From Filomicrobium sp. (GTDB lineage Bacteria; Pseudomonadota; Alphaproteobacteria; Rhizobiales; Hyphomicrobiaceae): DNA of 5,588 bases. Positions 4,705 through 5,588 of the stretch are shown here, piece after piece. The notes beneath the pieces are model-generated. The model had not been told where the DNA came from. It saw nothing but the letters and a program-made list of their open reading frames with translations, and searched no databases. Within the stretch, counting starts at the first letter, position 1. Each line of letters opens with the position of its first letter. Location of the stretch: NCBI GenBank assembly GCA_021775655.1, contig JAJFHK010000158.1, forward strand, positions 1 through 5,588. Direction: 5' to 3'. The translations under genes were made by a program, and so were the position numbers.

Positions 4705-5588
4705 ATGAATAGAATCTCTCTGGTCGCCATGATGGCAGTAGCTGGGCTGTTCTCGACGAACGCGCTGGCAGCTGACCTCGGTGGCGATTGCTGCGCCGAT
4801 CTGGAAGAACGGGTCGCAGAACTCGAAGCTACCACTGCTCGTAAGGGCAACCGCAAGGTTTCACTGACCATTTACGGTCAGGTCAATACGGGTGTCATGA
4901 TCTGGGACGCCGACGGGCTCGTCAACGAGAGCAACGTCTATGTCGTCGATCCACAGACATCGGGTACGCGCTTTGGCTTTAAGGGCAAAGCATCGATCAA
5001 CTCCGAGTGGTCGGCCGGTTATCAAATCGAACTTCAGTGGCAGCAGGCCGACATCCAGCGTGTTACGCCAGATAGCGATGAGGGTCCGGACCTTCCTGAA
5101 TTCCGTCAGGCTCACTGGTGGTTGAAGAGCAAGCGGCTTGGTAAGATCCGCGTTGGTCAAGCTGACTTCGCTAACTCTGGTATCGCTGAAATCAGTGTCG
5201 CCAACGAGCTTATCGCAGACGCAATGACCTCGTCGCAGTCTGGTCTTCGGATCATTCGTCCGACGGTTGGTGCCCTCGGGAACTTCGGCGCAAACTTCGA
5301 AAACAACCGCGGTAACGTAGTTCGCTACGATACTCCGACGTATGCTGGTTTTGTATTTAGCGCAGCATGGGGTGAGGATGACATCTGGGATGTCGCTTTG
5401 CGCTATGCAGGCGAGTTCCGTGGCATCAAGCTGGCCGCAGGTATCGCTTATTCGGAAAATACAGATGCTTCAAATGGCATCGGCCCGGACCGGACGGTCG
5501 AATACGTAAACGGTGGTCTTTCGGTCAAGCATATGGCGACGGGGTTGTTCGCTACGACGGCAGCCGGTCAGCGGGACGATCCGTTCGC
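4705..5588 (+). CDS. Outer-membrane porin, paralogue of the first (3' end outside window)
   Basis: The frame opens at ATG 4705 and stays open for 294 codons to the window edge. Residues 1-22 are a signal peptide (MNRISLVAMMAVAG..., cleavage at ALA|AD). The mature protein begins ADLGGDCCADLEERVAELEA, and its first 33 residues are identical to those of the upstream porin. Shared barrel blocks follow: YGQVN, DPQTSGTRFGFKG, SAGYQIELQ, PEFRQAHWW, SGIAEISVANELIAD, NVVRYDTPT, SAAWGEDD, WDVALRYAGE and AAGIAYSE. Differences cluster where loops are expected, for example after IADAMTSSQSG, where this copy is longer and carries extra Arg (LRIIRPTVG). By comparison with its neighbour roughly 90-100 residues are missing at the C-terminus. 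The Shine-Dalgarno is unusual: GGGGGA (4696-4701) is very close to the ATG, while AAGGA (4687-4691) is 13 bases away. The separate signal peptide and spacer show this is an independent gene, not a fragment of the first. Confidence 0.95.
   Translation, partial: MNRISLVAMMAVAGLFSTNALAADLGGDCCADLEERVAELEATTARKGNRKVSLTIYGQVNTGVMIWDADGLVNESNVYVVDPQTSGTRFGFKGKASINSEWSAGYQIELQWQQADIQRVTPDSDEGPDLPEFRQAHWWLKSKRLGKIRVGQADFANSGIAEISVANELIADAMTSSQSGLRIIRPTVGALGNFGANFENNRGNVVRYDTPTYAGFVFSAAWGEDDIWDVALRYAGEFRGIKLAAGIAYSENTDASNGIGPDRTVEYVNGGLSVKHMATGLFATTAAGQRDDPF

Overview
The window looks like chromosome from an alphaproteobacterium, most likely a Hyphomicrobiales (Rhizobiales) member of the Hyphomicrobium/Rhodomicrobium sort. 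The best evidence is the pair of porins. Their mature N-terminus (ADLGGDCCADLEERVAELEA) and the motif after it (RKGNRKVSLT-YGQVN) are typical of rhizobial-type 16-strand porins. The UbiH-family enzyme carries the alphaproteobacterial-style FAD motif GEAAHAMPPIGAQGLN. The organism call is inference; there is no rRNA or other marker gene in the window. I see no mobile element, CRISPR array or tRNA.

Left half (1-2499), all on the minus strand. Reading in the direction of transcription, it starts with a UbiH/UbiF/COQ6-family FAD monooxygenase (2499-1291), probably a ubiquinone-ring hydroxylase. After a 183-base gap comes an LpxL/HtrB-type lipid A acyltransferase (1107-193). Last is the first 23 codons of a GTG-started exported protein (71-1, cut by the window edge). 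The longest in-frame forms of both enzymes begin well upstream. Conserved motifs, family length and, for the monooxygenase, a Shine-Dalgarno site favour the internal starts given here.

Right half (2500-5588), plus strand. A divergent 472-base intergenic region precedes a complete porin (2972-4138), which ends at a strong intrinsic terminator. A further ~500 bases hold no convincing gene but several inverted repeats. A second, paralogous porin follows (4705 onward), truncated by the right edge. The two porins are a tandem duplication. Their first 33 mature residues are identical in protein although the DNA differs at 14 synonymous sites, which points to strong selection on this periplasmic N-terminal segment.

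The genes share a cell-envelope theme: lipid A acylation, outer-membrane porins and an exported protein, next to one respiratory-quinone enzyme. No operon is proven. The most interesting points are the invariant Ala-Asp/coiled-coil porin N-terminus, which could tether the outer membrane to peptidoglycan, and the structured inter-porin spacer, which could hold a regulatory RNA or operator sites. I do not see an obviously new multi-gene system.
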